NCBI RefSeq assembly: GCF_900289145.1 | Contig: NZ_OKQO01000009.1 | Location: 118,278-182,277, forward strand | DNA: 64,000 bases | Direction: 5' to 3' | From: Neobittarella massiliensis (ex Bilen et al. 2018) | Lineage (GTDB): Bacteria; Bacillota; Clostridia; Oscillospirales; Ruminococcaceae | Shown: positions 53,273 to 61,522 of the stretch, piece by piece | Layout of the letters: the number at the start of each line of letters is the position of its first letter | Numbering within the stretch: position 1 is the stretch's first letter | Position numbers and translations under genes: made by a program | Notes under the pieces: model-generated | What the model saw: only the letters and a program-made list of their open reading frames with translations | Told to the model about the DNA's origin: nothing | Database searches by the model: none

Positions 53273-53403
53273 ACCTGTTAGTCAGAAAAATTATCTCAAA
53301 CAACAGAAAACTTCGCACATAACTGGTGAAATTTGTCATGTAAACTCTTAGTGTGGCAGTTTATCCCCCAATCCCTTTGAACACGCAAAGCGAGGTGAGG
53401 CGC

Positions 53404-53460
53404 ATGGACAGAGCAGAAAAGGAAATCAGGAAAAGCGGTCTTTATCCCATGGGCGGATAA
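53404..53460 (+). CDS. Putative 18-residue leader peptide
   Basis: MDRAEKEIRKSGLYPMGG then TAA, with CGAGGTGAGG as ribosome binding site. Its last codons form the left half of a terminator-like hairpin, so translation would change folding. Arrangement typical of ribosome-mediated attenuation. Confidence 0.55.
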   Translation: MDRAEKEIRKSGLYPMGG

Positions 53461-53476
53461 GGGCCGCTTTTCTTTT
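53431..53476 (+). terminator. Attenuator-like hairpin
   Basis: AAAAGCGG / CCGCTTTT outer stem with an inner CTTTATCC / GGATAAGG stem, followed by CTTTTA. Overlaps the leader peptide. Confidence 0.7.
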
Positions 53477-53505
53477 ACCCATCGACATAATCCGGGGAAT
53501 ATCTC

Positions 53506-53592
53506 CATGATTTCTCCCGGTTCGACCTTACAACAACATATATCAGCAAGGGCGGCAGCTTTGAGCTGCCACGCTTAAAAGAAAGGGGATGA
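53506..53592 (+). pseudogene. Orphan conserved-looking small reading frame
   Basis: Reads HDFSRFDLTTTYISKGGSFE and on to PRLKERG before a stop, a coding-like composition, but it has no start codon: a TAA lies 5 codons upstream and no ATG, GTG or TTG intervenes. Probably the rest of a small ICE gene. Confidence 0.4.
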
Positions 53593-53834
53593 CGCCAGCC
53601 GCCTGTGTGCCGTCCGCATAAGCGGGCAAGGAGTAGCGTGCTATGGATGAGAAAATCCACAGCATTGAGAAACTGCTTTTTGTCCTTCTCAAACGACACA
53701 CGGCTTTTAATGGACAATTTTCAATCGGCGTTCACCGGCGCTTTTGCGGGAGAGAGTTTGCCCCATCCGGGGACAAGCCTCCGCCTGCGGATGCTCCATA
53801 CGCCATTGGGCTTCTCAATGCGCTTATCCTTCGA

Positions 53835-53878
53835 GCGGCTGATTTTGTACCAGATTACAAAGTCAGCCGCTTATTTTA
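53835..53878 (+). terminator. Long hairpin before the sigma factor gene
   Basis: GCGGCTGA with TTTGTA pair with TACAAA and TCAGCCGC, then TTATTTTATA. Second possible attenuator, 78 bases upstream of the sigma gene start. Confidence 0.6.
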
Positions 53879-53955
53879 TAGGCAACCTGGTTATAAGAGC
53901 AGGGCGCCGCCACCTCCGGTCTGTTTTCGCAAAAAACAGATCGGAGGTACAAAAA

Positions 53956-54465
53956 TTGCGGGATTATCGCAAAAGCGATTATGCGATAAACAAATACAGC
54001 CCCAATATTGTTTATCGCTTCCATGATGAAATTATTGAGGTTGCTCTGGAGGATTACCTGAAGGAGAACCCGGATAAAACAGAACAGGACTTTGCGGAGC
54101 TGAAAGCCCTGTCCGATGAGATTTACTATGAGCAGGATCGGGCTGAAAGCACACAGACCCGCAAGGATGTGTCCATCCACGGTTTAGAGGAAATGGACTG
54201 CTGCTCTACCCGGCCATTGGAAGAAGAATTGGAGGAACTGGCGGCAGAAGTACAAAACCGCCGCTATGCCCGGATTGCACTGGAGCGACTGTTTGCTGCG
54301 GGCGTACTTACAGAAGTCCAGAAACGGCGTTTTCGACTCCATGTGTTCCGTGGTCTGTCCACCCGGCAGATCGGCAGGTTGGAAGGGACAAGCCATCAGG
54401 CTGTTGCCAAATCCCTGAACCTTGCCATCGAAAAATTGAAAAAATTTTTTGCGGAGCAGGGTTGA
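53956..54465 (+). CDS. Sigma-70-like RNA polymerase factor of the ICE
   Basis: 169 residues from TTG 7 bases after CGGAGGT; the longer reading upstream runs through hairpins and is rejected. C-terminal region-4-like helix-turn-helix (VFRGLSTRQIGRLEGTSHQA near 135-154). Earlier part (YSPNIVYRFHDEIIEVAL) could be a reduced region 2. Small sigma-like factors are common in Tn916/Tn1549-type elements just before the recombination genes and may switch on excision or transfer. Confidence 0.8.
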   Translation: MRDYRKSDYAINKYSPNIVYRFHDEIIEVALEDYLKENPDKTEQDFAELKALSDEIYYEQDRAESTQTRKDVSIHGLEEMDCCSTRPLEEELEELAAEVQNRRYARIALERLFAAGVLTEVQKRRFRLHVFRGLSTRQIGRLEGTSHQAVAKSLNLAIEKLKKFFAEQG

Positions 54466-54999
54466 CACCCCCACGGTTTCAGGACGATGGGTGAAAGGAG
54501 TTCTTTCTGACCCCCCTTTCGCCTGTACCTTGACAACCGCATACTCATTCATCGGTAACTTCCCCTTTGCCAGTGCGATGAGCAAAAGCCGATTCAGAAG
54601 CCGCGCCATGAGGTACGGCACGGATGAGCAGATCCCACCTACTTTCTTTCATTGGTCTTGCTGTCATCCTGCCTGTATGAGCGAGAAACGGCGGTCTGTA
54701 AAAACCGGGCAGCTCCCGGCGCGGCCATGACCGGCAAAGGGTACAATGGTACTCCTGTCCAGCCACAGCCCTGCCTGACCGCAGGATCACGCAATGGGGG
54801 CAGCTCGGAGAGATCCTCGGAGGGGTGAGATTCCCGTGGGCCGGTTCGCTGCTGGCCGCTGATGACTTCCCATGTGCGGGGTGTCGAGGACAAATAGCAC
54901 AATGAAAGAAAACAGATTGGAAAAAATTCGCCGGACGCAGGGCGGGCCTTTCGGGGCTTGCCCTGTTTCCGGCTTACTTATATTCAGGAGGTCATTCTT
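54466..54999. other. GC-rich non-coding stretch between sigma factor and mazF
   Basis: 534 bases with no convincing gene in six frames: short frames lack ribosome binding sites and conserved composition. Several GC-rich self-complementary patches (for example CAGGGC / GCCCTG near 54940-54965). May hold a small RNA or gene remnants; nothing identified. Confidence 0.4.
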
Positions 55000-55359
55000 A
55001 TGCGGCGAAAGGCGATCCGGCGCGGCGCTTTGTTCTATGCCGACCTAGACCCGGTGGTTGGCTCGGAACAGGGCGGAACGCGCCCTATCCTCATTCTCCA
55101 AAATGATGTGGGAAACTATTTCAGCCCTACCGTGGTAGCGGCGGCCATCACCAGCCGAAGGGATAAGACCCACCTTCCTACCCATGTTTTGTTGGAGGAT
55201 GTGCCGGGCCTTGCCCCTACCTCCCTGCTGCTGTTGGAGCAGATACGGACGGTTGACCGTAGGCGGCTGCGAGGCTATATCGGGCAGATCAACAAGAAAA
55301 AGATGAAGGAGATCGACACAGCCCTGGCAATCAGCGTGGGCCTGCGTTCTCTGGCATAG
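55000..55359 (+). CDS. mazF: MazF/PemK-family toxin
   Basis: 119 residues from the ATG 7 bases after CAGGAGGT. RRGALFYADLDPVVGSEQGG and TRPILILQN near 7-35, then VAAAITSRRDK near 49, are classical for MazF/PemK mRNA interferases. No MazE-like gene upstream; the small gene downstream may be the partner. Such pairs stabilise ICEs in the host. Confidence 0.9.
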   Translation: MRRKAIRRGALFYADLDPVVGSEQGGTRPILILQNDVGNYFSPTVVAAAITSRRDKTHLPTHVLLEDVPGLAPTSLLLLEQIRTVDRRRLRGYIGQINKKKMKEIDTALAISVGLRSLA

Positions 55360-55409
55360 GACAGGCGCCCTTCTGAATAGATTGGTAGAGGCAGAAAGGA
55401 GGAACCTGT

Positions 55410-55673
55410 TTGAAATCACTCACGCTTGCAGAGCTTGATACGCTCTCCGCCGTTGATATTAAGACGGTCGATCCAGAACAGCTTGTCGATATTCGGGATA
55501 TATCCATCCACACAGAACTTCCAAGAGAGGAACGGATACTGGACTTCATCCGTCAGATCCGCAACCCCTACTGCTTCCGCCACGGAAAGATCGTCGTGAA
55601 AATTGGCTTTTCCGAGGCGGCCAAGGAAACCACAATGGAGGAACAATTTGAAAGCTATCTCCGTACCCTGTAA
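55410..55673 (+). CDS. DUF6870-like small protein, possible MazF partner
   Basis: 87 residues from TTG with AAAGGAGG upstream. Contains DIKTVDPEQLVDIRDISI and RILDFIRQIRNPYCFRHGK, which I recall from proteins labelled DUF6870 that follow mazF in ICEs. Acidic, could be an antitoxin; this is not shown. Confidence 0.7.
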   Translation: MKSLTLAELDTLSAVDIKTVDPEQLVDIRDISIHTELPREERILDFIRQIRNPYCFRHGKIVVKIGFSEAAKETTMEEQFESYLRTL

Positions 55674-55706
55674 ATCCCTGACACGAATGGAACCGAAAAA
55701 AATACC

Positions 55707-55735
55707 TGGACACTGACTGTGCCCTGCTGTATAAT
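55707..55735 (+). promoter_or_regulatory. Sigma-70 promoter of the recombinase operon
   Basis: TGGACA at 55707-55712 and TATAAT at 55730-55735, spacer 17. Near-consensus, 70 bases upstream of the first recombinase start. Confidence 0.75.
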
Positions 55736-55804
55736 AGAAATCGGACAAAACTCGCACTCCAATCGTTGTTGGGACTGACGAACAAAACGATTGGAGGCAT
55801 TGTT

Positions 55805-57472
55805 ATGAAAAATTTGACCGCGCAGGCTGTTTATAACGCCGACATCTATCTCCGGCTGTCTGATGATGATGGAGATAAGCCGGAAAGCAACAGCATCAAG
55901 AATCAGCGGGAATTTATCACGGAATTTTTGAAATCAATGCCAGAAATCCGCATCCATGCCGAGAGGAAGGATGACGGGTTTAGTGGCGTTGATTTTTTTC
56001 GTCCTGGGATTCAGGAAGTCTTACAGGATGTGCGTTCCGGCGCAGTCAACTGCGTCGTGGTAAAAGACCTGTCCCGTTTGGGGCGCAACTATATTGAAAC
56101 CGGAAAGGTCTTACAGGAGTTTGCAGACCACGGGATACGGTTCATCGCCATTAACGACGGCTATGATACCGCCAATTTACAGGGGCAGGCCAGCACCATC
56201 CTGCTGCCCATCAAAAACCTGATGAACGATTCTTACAGCCGGGATATTTCAGTGAAAATCCGCAGCCATTTGGAGGTTAAAAAAAGAAAGGGGCAGTTTG
56301 TGGGGGCGTTTGCCGCCTACGGCTATCTGAAATCACCGGACGACAAGAATCAGCTTGTTGTGGACGATTACGCCGCCGAGGTGGTGCGGGATATTTTCCG
56401 CTGGAAGCTGGAAGGAATGAGCCAGCAGGGGATCGCTGACCGGCTGAACGCCGATGGGGTCCTCTCTCCATCAGAATACAAGCGTTCCCTGGGGATGAAG
56501 TATATCTCCGGCTTCAAAAGCAATCCGCAGGCCAAGTGGTCGGCGGTAGCGGTTGGGCGCATCCTGAAGAATCCCCTCTATATCGGTGTGATGGTTCAGG
56601 GAAAGACCGGGCGACCAAACTATAAAATCAAGAAGCTGATGGAGAAGCCAGAGGACGAGTGGATCAGGGTTCCCGGCGCCCATGAGCCGATTATCAGCGA
56701 GGTGGATTTTCGGACAGTCAGCGGCCTGCTGTGCCGGGACACCAGAATCGCCGTACAGAAAAAGACGGTCTATCCCTTTTCGGGACTTTTGTTCTGCGCT
56801 GATTGCAAGCAGAACATGATCCGCAAGACCGTTCCGGCTGGCGGGAAAAAATATTTTTATTACTCCTGCTCCACCAATCGGGCGGACAAAACCGCCTGCA
56901 CTACCCACAATATCAGCGAGGCGCTGCTGACAGACGCAGTTCGTGACTGTATCCACGCTCACATGGAAACGGTGCTGAACATTGAGAAAACCCTGCAATT
57001 CATCGCCGCTCTCCCCGCAGAGGACACAGAGGCCAGAAAGATTGACCGGCAGCTTGAAAAGCTGAAAGCCGATTATGAACAGGCCATGCGGTTCAAAATG
57101 TCCGCTTATGAGAAGTTCGTGGACCATCTGCTGAATGAAGATGAGTTCAAGCAGTATCAGCGGATTTACACGGAAAAGTGCGAGGCGATTGCGGCGGCCA
57201 TCAGTAAGCGGCAGGAGGAATTGGACGCCATTGTGCGGGCGGGTTCCCCGCAGGGAGAATGGATCGCCCATTTCAAGTCCTTCCGCCATGTGGATGTGAT
57301 GGAGCGCAAAATCCTGGTGAAGATCATCGACCGTATCTATGTCTATGAAGGGAACCGAATTGAGATCATTTTCAAGTACCAGAATGAGTACAGGGCGGCG
57401 GTAGCCTACATCGAACAGTATATGGATCGTCAGGCGGCGCAGGCAGCCCCCACGGTAAAGGAGGCGGTGTAA
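55805..57472 (+). CDS. Large serine recombinase 1
   Basis: 555 residues from the ATG (GGAGGCATTGTT upstream). Resolvase domain with YLRLSDDDGD (catalytic serine near residue 17) and KDLSRLGRN near 85; recombinase domain near 180-290; zinc ribbon FCADCKQNM near 335; coiled coil near 400-470. Large serine integrase of the TndX type. Adjacent to recombinase 2 with no gap (TAAATG). Expected to act in integration and excision. Confidence 0.93.
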   Translation: MKNLTAQAVYNADIYLRLSDDDGDKPESNSIKNQREFITEFLKSMPEIRIHAERKDDGFSGVDFFRPGIQEVLQDVRSGAVNCVVVKDLSRLGRNYIETGKVLQEFADHGIRFIAINDGYDTANLQGQASTILLPIKNLMNDSYSRDISVKIRSHLEVKKRKGQFVGAFAAYGYLKSPDDKNQLVVDDYAAEVVRDIFRWKLEGMSQQGIADRLNADGVLSPSEYKRSLGMKYISGFKSNPQAKWSAVAVGRILKNPLYIGVMVQGKTGRPNYKIKKLMEKPEDEWIRVPGAHEPIISEVDFRTVSGLLCRDTRIAVQKKTVYPFSGLLFCADCKQNMIRKTVPAGGKKYFYYSCSTNRADKTACTTHNISEALLTDAVRDCIHAHMETVLNIEKTLQFIAALPAEDTEARKIDRQLEKLKADYEQAMRFKMSAYEKFVDHLLNEDEFKQYQRIYTEKCEAIAAAISKRQEELDAIVRAGSPQGEWIAHFKSFRHVDVMERKILVKIIDRIYVYEGNRIEIIFKYQNEYRAAVAYIEQYMDRQAAQAAPTVKEAV

Positions 57473-59176
57473 ATGGCGCGTGTGAGCAGAAGAAAACAGA
57501 TAGCGGCCGCACAGGGCGTTCCGGTTGATGTACTGCCCAAGGCCGCCGCTCTGCGGATTTTCCGCACAGCTCTTTATGTGCGCCTCTCCATCATGGACAC
57601 CCGTGACCGCAAGGACAGCGAGAGCCTGCAAACGCAGATCGACTATCTGTGTGGGTATATCGCCAAGCACCCTGATTTGGAGCTGTACGACTGCTATCGT
57701 GACAACGGAGAAACCGGGACAAATTTTGAGCGCCCTGGATTCCAGCGGATGATGGAGGATGTGAAAGCAGGCCGGGTGGACTGCATCATCGTGAAAGACC
57801 TGTCCCGGTTTGGGCGCGACTTCCTGGAAACCGGAAACTTTCTGGAAAAGGTACTGCCCTTCATGGGAGTGCGGTTTATCTCCGTCAATGATAACTACGA
57901 CAGTATCCGGGCGGACAGCGGAGAGGCCATGACCATCGCGCTGAAAAACCTGATGAACGACATTTACGCCAAGGACATTTCTCAAAAGGTGTATTCTGCG
58001 CTGGACACCAAGAAACGCAGCGGCGAGTTTATCGGCAATTTTGCCGCCTATGGCTATGTGAAATCCCCGGAGGATCGGCATAAGCTGGCCGTTGACCTAG
58101 ACGCGGCGAAGGTGGTGCAGCGCATTTTTCGGATGAAAAAAGATGGAATGAGCAACGCTGCGATAGCAAGAACATTGACTGCCGAACAGATTCCCAATCC
58201 CAATTACCACCGCTATTTGCAGGGCGTTGTGTTTACCAAGAGGTTTTCTGAAAACAGCCCGTGGCAGACACAGACAGTGAAGCATATTTTGGAGAATCCG
58301 GTGTATCTGGGGCACATGGTTCAGGGCAAGAAAATCACAAAACTGCACGCTGGGCAGAAGCAAAAAATTATGCCCCCATCAGAATGGATCATTGTCCCCA
58401 ACACTCATGAGGCGATCATTGAGCAGGAACTGTTTGATGCGGTTCAAGCCATTTTGAAAGTCAAACACGAGGAATACCACAGCCGTCTGGGGAAATACGC
58501 CCATTTTGACAGCGAAAACATTTTTGAGGGGCTTGTGGTATGCGCGTGCTGCCAGCACAATATGACACGCTATAAGAGTGTTTATAACAAAGGCAGGACG
58601 GTGGCGTACCACTTTATCTGCCCCCGCCACGCTATGCTTCTGGATGCCGGATGCCCCAATACGGGTGGCCTGCGAGAAAACGATTTGAAAGCGGCCGTTT
58701 ATGAGGTCCTTCGATTGCAGATGGCGATGCTCACGGATGCGGAGGCAGTCATCCAAAGGGTCAGCCGGTCCTCGGCGGCCAGAAGCCGCAGGACGGCTCT
58801 TGACAATGAGATCATATCGGTGCAGGGACGCTTAAAGAAGCTGGACACACTCCGCCAGACGCTCTTTGAAAGCTATGTGGACGGTATTGTAACGCAGGCG
58901 GATTATCTATTCGGGAAAAGCCGGTATGAGGATGAAGCCCGCCAGCTTGAGGGACGCCTTCAGGATTTGCAGGTCGAAAAGGACGCCTTGCCGGAGGCAA
59001 GTCCCAAACAAAATAAGTGGTTTTCCGCTTTTGCCAAGTTCCGGGATGAAAAAGAGCTGACCCGTGAGATGCTGCTGGCGCTGGTGGAGAAGATCTATGT
59101 GAATGAGGACAAGCAGGTACATATCGTGTTGAACTATCAGGACGAGATGAAGAAGTTGTTTCAGGAGGAGGTGTAG
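57473..59176 (+). CDS. Large serine recombinase 2
   Basis: 567 residues. YVRLSIMDT with the catalytic serine near 39, KDLSRFGRD near 106, recombinase domain, CACCQHNM zinc ribbon near 361 and C-terminal coiled coil. Intact by motif. Second of three tandem integrases, 4 bases before the third. Confidence 0.93.
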   Translation: MARVSRRKQIAAAQGVPVDVLPKAAALRIFRTALYVRLSIMDTRDRKDSESLQTQIDYLCGYIAKHPDLELYDCYRDNGETGTNFERPGFQRMMEDVKAGRVDCIIVKDLSRFGRDFLETGNFLEKVLPFMGVRFISVNDNYDSIRADSGEAMTIALKNLMNDIYAKDISQKVYSALDTKKRSGEFIGNFAAYGYVKSPEDRHKLAVDLDAAKVVQRIFRMKKDGMSNAAIARTLTAEQIPNPNYHRYLQGVVFTKRFSENSPWQTQTVKHILENPVYLGHMVQGKKITKLHAGQKQKIMPPSEWIIVPNTHEAIIEQELFDAVQAILKVKHEEYHSRLGKYAHFDSENIFEGLVVCACCQHNMTRYKSVYNKGRTVAYHFICPRHAMLLDAGCPNTGGLRENDLKAAVYEVLRLQMAMLTDAEAVIQRVSRSSAARSRRTALDNEIISVQGRLKKLDTLRQTLFESYVDGIVTQADYLFGKSRYEDEARQLEGRLQDLQVEKDALPEASPKQNKWFSAFAKFRDEKELTREMLLALVEKIYVNEDKQVHIVLNYQDEMKKLFQEEV

Positions 59177-59180
59177 CACG

Positions 59181-60818
59181 ATGCCGGAGGTCTTACAGCA
59201 AATGTTGAACTATGTGATCGCCATTTACATCCGGCTTTCCGCCGAGGACGGCGATCTGTCCGATGAAAAAAGCGAAAGCAACAGCGTTGTCAATCAGCGG
59301 GCCTACATCCGCCGTTTCATTGAGCTGCGGCCTGAATTTGCCGGGGCGCAGATTCTCGAATTTTGTGATGACGGTTATTCTGGGACGAACATGGAGCGGC
59401 CAGCCGTCCGGCGGCTTTTGGAACAGGTGCGTCAAAGGAAAATCAACTGCATCATCGTCAAGGATATGTCCCGGTTTGGGCGCGACTATATCGTGGTTGG
59501 GGACTATCTGGAACAGATTTTCCCTTTCCTGGATGTGCGATTTATCGCCATCAATGATTCCTACGACAGCAAGGATCACAAGTACGGTTCTGCGGGCCTG
59601 ATTGATGTGTCCTTCCGAAATGTGATCTACGACCTTTACAGCAAGGACTTGTCGGAAAAAGTGAGATCGACCAAAAAGCAGCTTGCCGAAAAAGGCTACT
59701 GTGTTGCCCCCTATGCGTTCTTTGGCTATCAGAAAGCGCCTGGGAATAAGCACACTCTTTTGGTGGACGAGGATGCCGCCGCCGTGGTCCGGCGTGTGTT
59801 TGACCTCTTTACCAGCGGCCTGTCTACTACGGACATAGCCAGAAAGTTCAATACAGAAGGAGTGCTGACCCCGCTGCAAAGGAAGCGGCTACAAGCGGTG
59901 AGCCGGAAGTGGAACTGCGTAGACCAGAATAAAAACTACTGGACTTCTTCTATGGTTCGCAAGATACTGGATGATGAGCGGTACACCGGCAAAGCGATCT
60001 ATGGCAAGACTACCCGAAAAAAGGTGGGTTCCAGCCGGGTCAAGGCTGTTACAGAAAATCAATGGACTGTTGTGGATGGGGCGTTTCCGGCAATCATTAC
60101 GCAGGAGGTTTTCGATACGGCCAAGAGTCTGAATCGGAGTTCCCATCCCGGTTCTGCCGGGGAAAGCACACGAGTTTTCTATCGGAAGATCCGGTGCGGA
60201 CACTGTGGACTTGCGATGGAGCGGCTGCAATCTGCCCACCCCTGCTATGTGTGCCGAACCGACAGGTATAAACCGGATATTGGGTGCCCACAGGACAAGA
60301 TAGGTGAAAAGGAACTGGAACAGGCGGTTTTAGCTTCTATCCGCACGATGGCCCAGCTTGTCCGAGGGGCGGTTCAGGCGAAGCAGCGCCAGTCTGCAAA
60401 AGATGCCCGGCACAACCAACGACTTGACCGGCAGATCAAAGCGCACCAGAACTCGATCCAGATGCGCCAGCAGGAAAAGATGGCGGCTTTTGAGGATATG
60501 GTGTCCGGCAAAGTCAGCTCAGAGGACTACCAGCATAAGCGAGGACGGTGTGAAAAACATATCCAGCGGCTTGAAATTAAAATCAAAGAGCTGGAGGACG
60601 CCAAACGGCAGGCAAAGGGAGAAGAACTCTCCGCTGGCAGCATACTCCCCTATACTAATGTCAGGACATTGACACGGGAACTGGTGGATTTACTGATTCA
60701 GAACATCTACATTTATAGTTCAACTTCCATTGAGATCGTTTGGAAATGCGGGGACGAATATCAACGGCTGCTTGCCGATACCACAAAAAAGGAGGCTGCG
60801 GAGCATGAACAGGGATAA
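59181..60818 (+). CDS. Large serine recombinase 3
   Basis: 545 residues. YIRLSAEDGD with the catalytic serine near 18, KDMSRFGRD near 94, zinc ribbon CGHCGLAM near 338, Lys/Gln-rich coiled coil near 400-480. Intact by motif. Its last 14 bases overlap the small resolvase-like gene. Confidence 0.93.
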   Translation: MPEVLQQMLNYVIAIYIRLSAEDGDLSDEKSESNSVVNQRAYIRRFIELRPEFAGAQILEFCDDGYSGTNMERPAVRRLLEQVRQRKINCIIVKDMSRFGRDYIVVGDYLEQIFPFLDVRFIAINDSYDSKDHKYGSAGLIDVSFRNVIYDLYSKDLSEKVRSTKKQLAEKGYCVAPYAFFGYQKAPGNKHTLLVDEDAAAVVRRVFDLFTSGLSTTDIARKFNTEGVLTPLQRKRLQAVSRKWNCVDQNKNYWTSSMVRKILDDERYTGKAIYGKTTRKKVGSSRVKAVTENQWTVVDGAFPAIITQEVFDTAKSLNRSSHPGSAGESTRVFYRKIRCGHCGLAMERLQSAHPCYVCRTDRYKPDIGCPQDKIGEKELEQAVLASIRTMAQLVRGAVQAKQRQSAKDARHNQRLDRQIKAHQNSIQMRQQEKMAAFEDMVSGKVSSEDYQHKRGRCEKHIQRLEIKIKELEDAKRQAKGEELSAGSILPYTNVRTLTRELVDLLIQNIYIYSSTSIEIVWKCGDEYQRLLADTTKKEAAEHEQG

Positions 60819-61146
60819 AAAACGGTATTGGCTCTATGGGCGTGTTGCTTCACCTGATAAATGGGCTTTGGAGAACCAAATGATTTATCTTCGCAGCTTT
60901 GCAGAAAAGTATCAGCTCAATGTTGTGGGAGAATCCCAGGACGAGGCCAGCGGCCTGACCTTTGACCGGCCTGGGCTGAATGATTTTCTGGAAGCTGTCC
61001 GGCAAGGACAGGCCGACGCTCTTTTGACAAAAGATTTGACACGCCTGGGGCGAGATGTCATGCAGACTGCCTCATGGATCGCAGACTTGAATACTTCGGG
61101 TGTAGGCGTGTTTTCCGTCACAGACTTGACTCTCCGAGGGCTTTAA
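60805..61146 (+). CDS. Resolvase-like small protein without catalytic serine
   Basis: 113 residues, ATG 14 bases before the end of recombinase 3 (AAGGAGG upstream). Consists only of the N-terminal resolvase fold. The active-site signature reads YGRVASP where active relatives have Y-x-R-(V/L)-S, so the serine position is Ala. The later KDLTRLGRD motif is kept. May be a non-catalytic helper or directionality protein. It is the last gene of the element. Confidence 0.8.
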   Translation: MNRDKKRYWLYGRVASPDKWALENQMIYLRSFAEKYQLNVVGESQDEASGLTFDRPGLNDFLEAVRQGQADALLTKDLTRLGRDVMQTASWIADLNTSGVGVFSVTDLTLRGL

Positions 61147-61211
61147 TTACTGAATCAGCGTAAAATCCGGCAAAAAATCTCATAAATTCTTTGGTTTTCT
61201 CTTGACATTAG
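61147..61211. other. Probable right end of the element (attachment region)
   Basis: AT-rich stretch between the last recombinase gene and the point where a host reading frame resumes. The exact crossover cannot be placed because the left end is outside the window. Confidence 0.5.
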
Positions 61212-61369
61212 GAGATGTCGACTTCTCGGGCGGCAACGCCGACGGCCAGACCATCTGCGAAATAAACTTTACCACCCAGGAGGCCCACGAGCCCAACGCC
61301 TACATGGCCCTCAACGCCGACCGCGACAAATTTGCCAAAATGCTCTTAGAGATCCTGGCCATCAAATAG
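61211..61369 (+). pseudogene. 3' fragment of a host gene, probably nucleoside hydrolase
   Basis: In-frame to TAG: GDVDFSGGNADGQTICEINF and HEPNAYMALNADRDKFAKML, close to the C-terminal end of inosine-uridine nucleoside hydrolases (GQT and PNA-x-D-x-D-x-F patterns). No start. The 5' part should lie on the far side of the element, or be restored by excision. A terminator follows. Confidence 0.55.
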
Positions 61370-61398
61370 CCGCTCTGTCCGCCCCGTGATCTTAAAAA

Positions 61399-61432
61399 GG
61401 CAGCTGACGCACCGCCGTCAGCTGCCTTTTTT
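61399..61432 (+). terminator. Rho-independent terminator of the host gene
   Basis: GGCAGCTGACG / CGTCAGCTGCC stem (11 bp, CACCGC loop) and six T. Confidence 0.93.
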
Positions 61433-61522
61433 GTGCCCCATCGGCGCTCTCCGCATCCTACACGCCCCGCCCAACGCCCAATTTATGCCGCCAACCGCCA
61501 AACTGCGCCCCGCCGGCGCCGA

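Larger units (their letters stand above)
53273..53955. other. Leader region upstream of the sigma factor
   Basis: No full gene. It contains a short leader peptide (53404-53460), a hairpin overlapping its end (53431-53476), an orphan conserved-looking reading frame (53506-53592) and a long hairpin (53835-53878). Reading frames through 53605-53955 have odd composition and no ribosome binding site. Looks like a regulated 5' leader. Confidence 0.6.

Noticed and set aside
53605..53955. N-terminal extension of the sigma-factor frame and an overlapping 127 codon frame
   Set aside because: Runs through a 16 bp hairpin with terminator-like tail and has no ribosome binding site; the TTG at 53956 does.
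61147..61211. Integration into a tRNA gene
   Set aside because: No tRNA-like sequence at the junction; the flanking sequence reads as a protein C-terminus.
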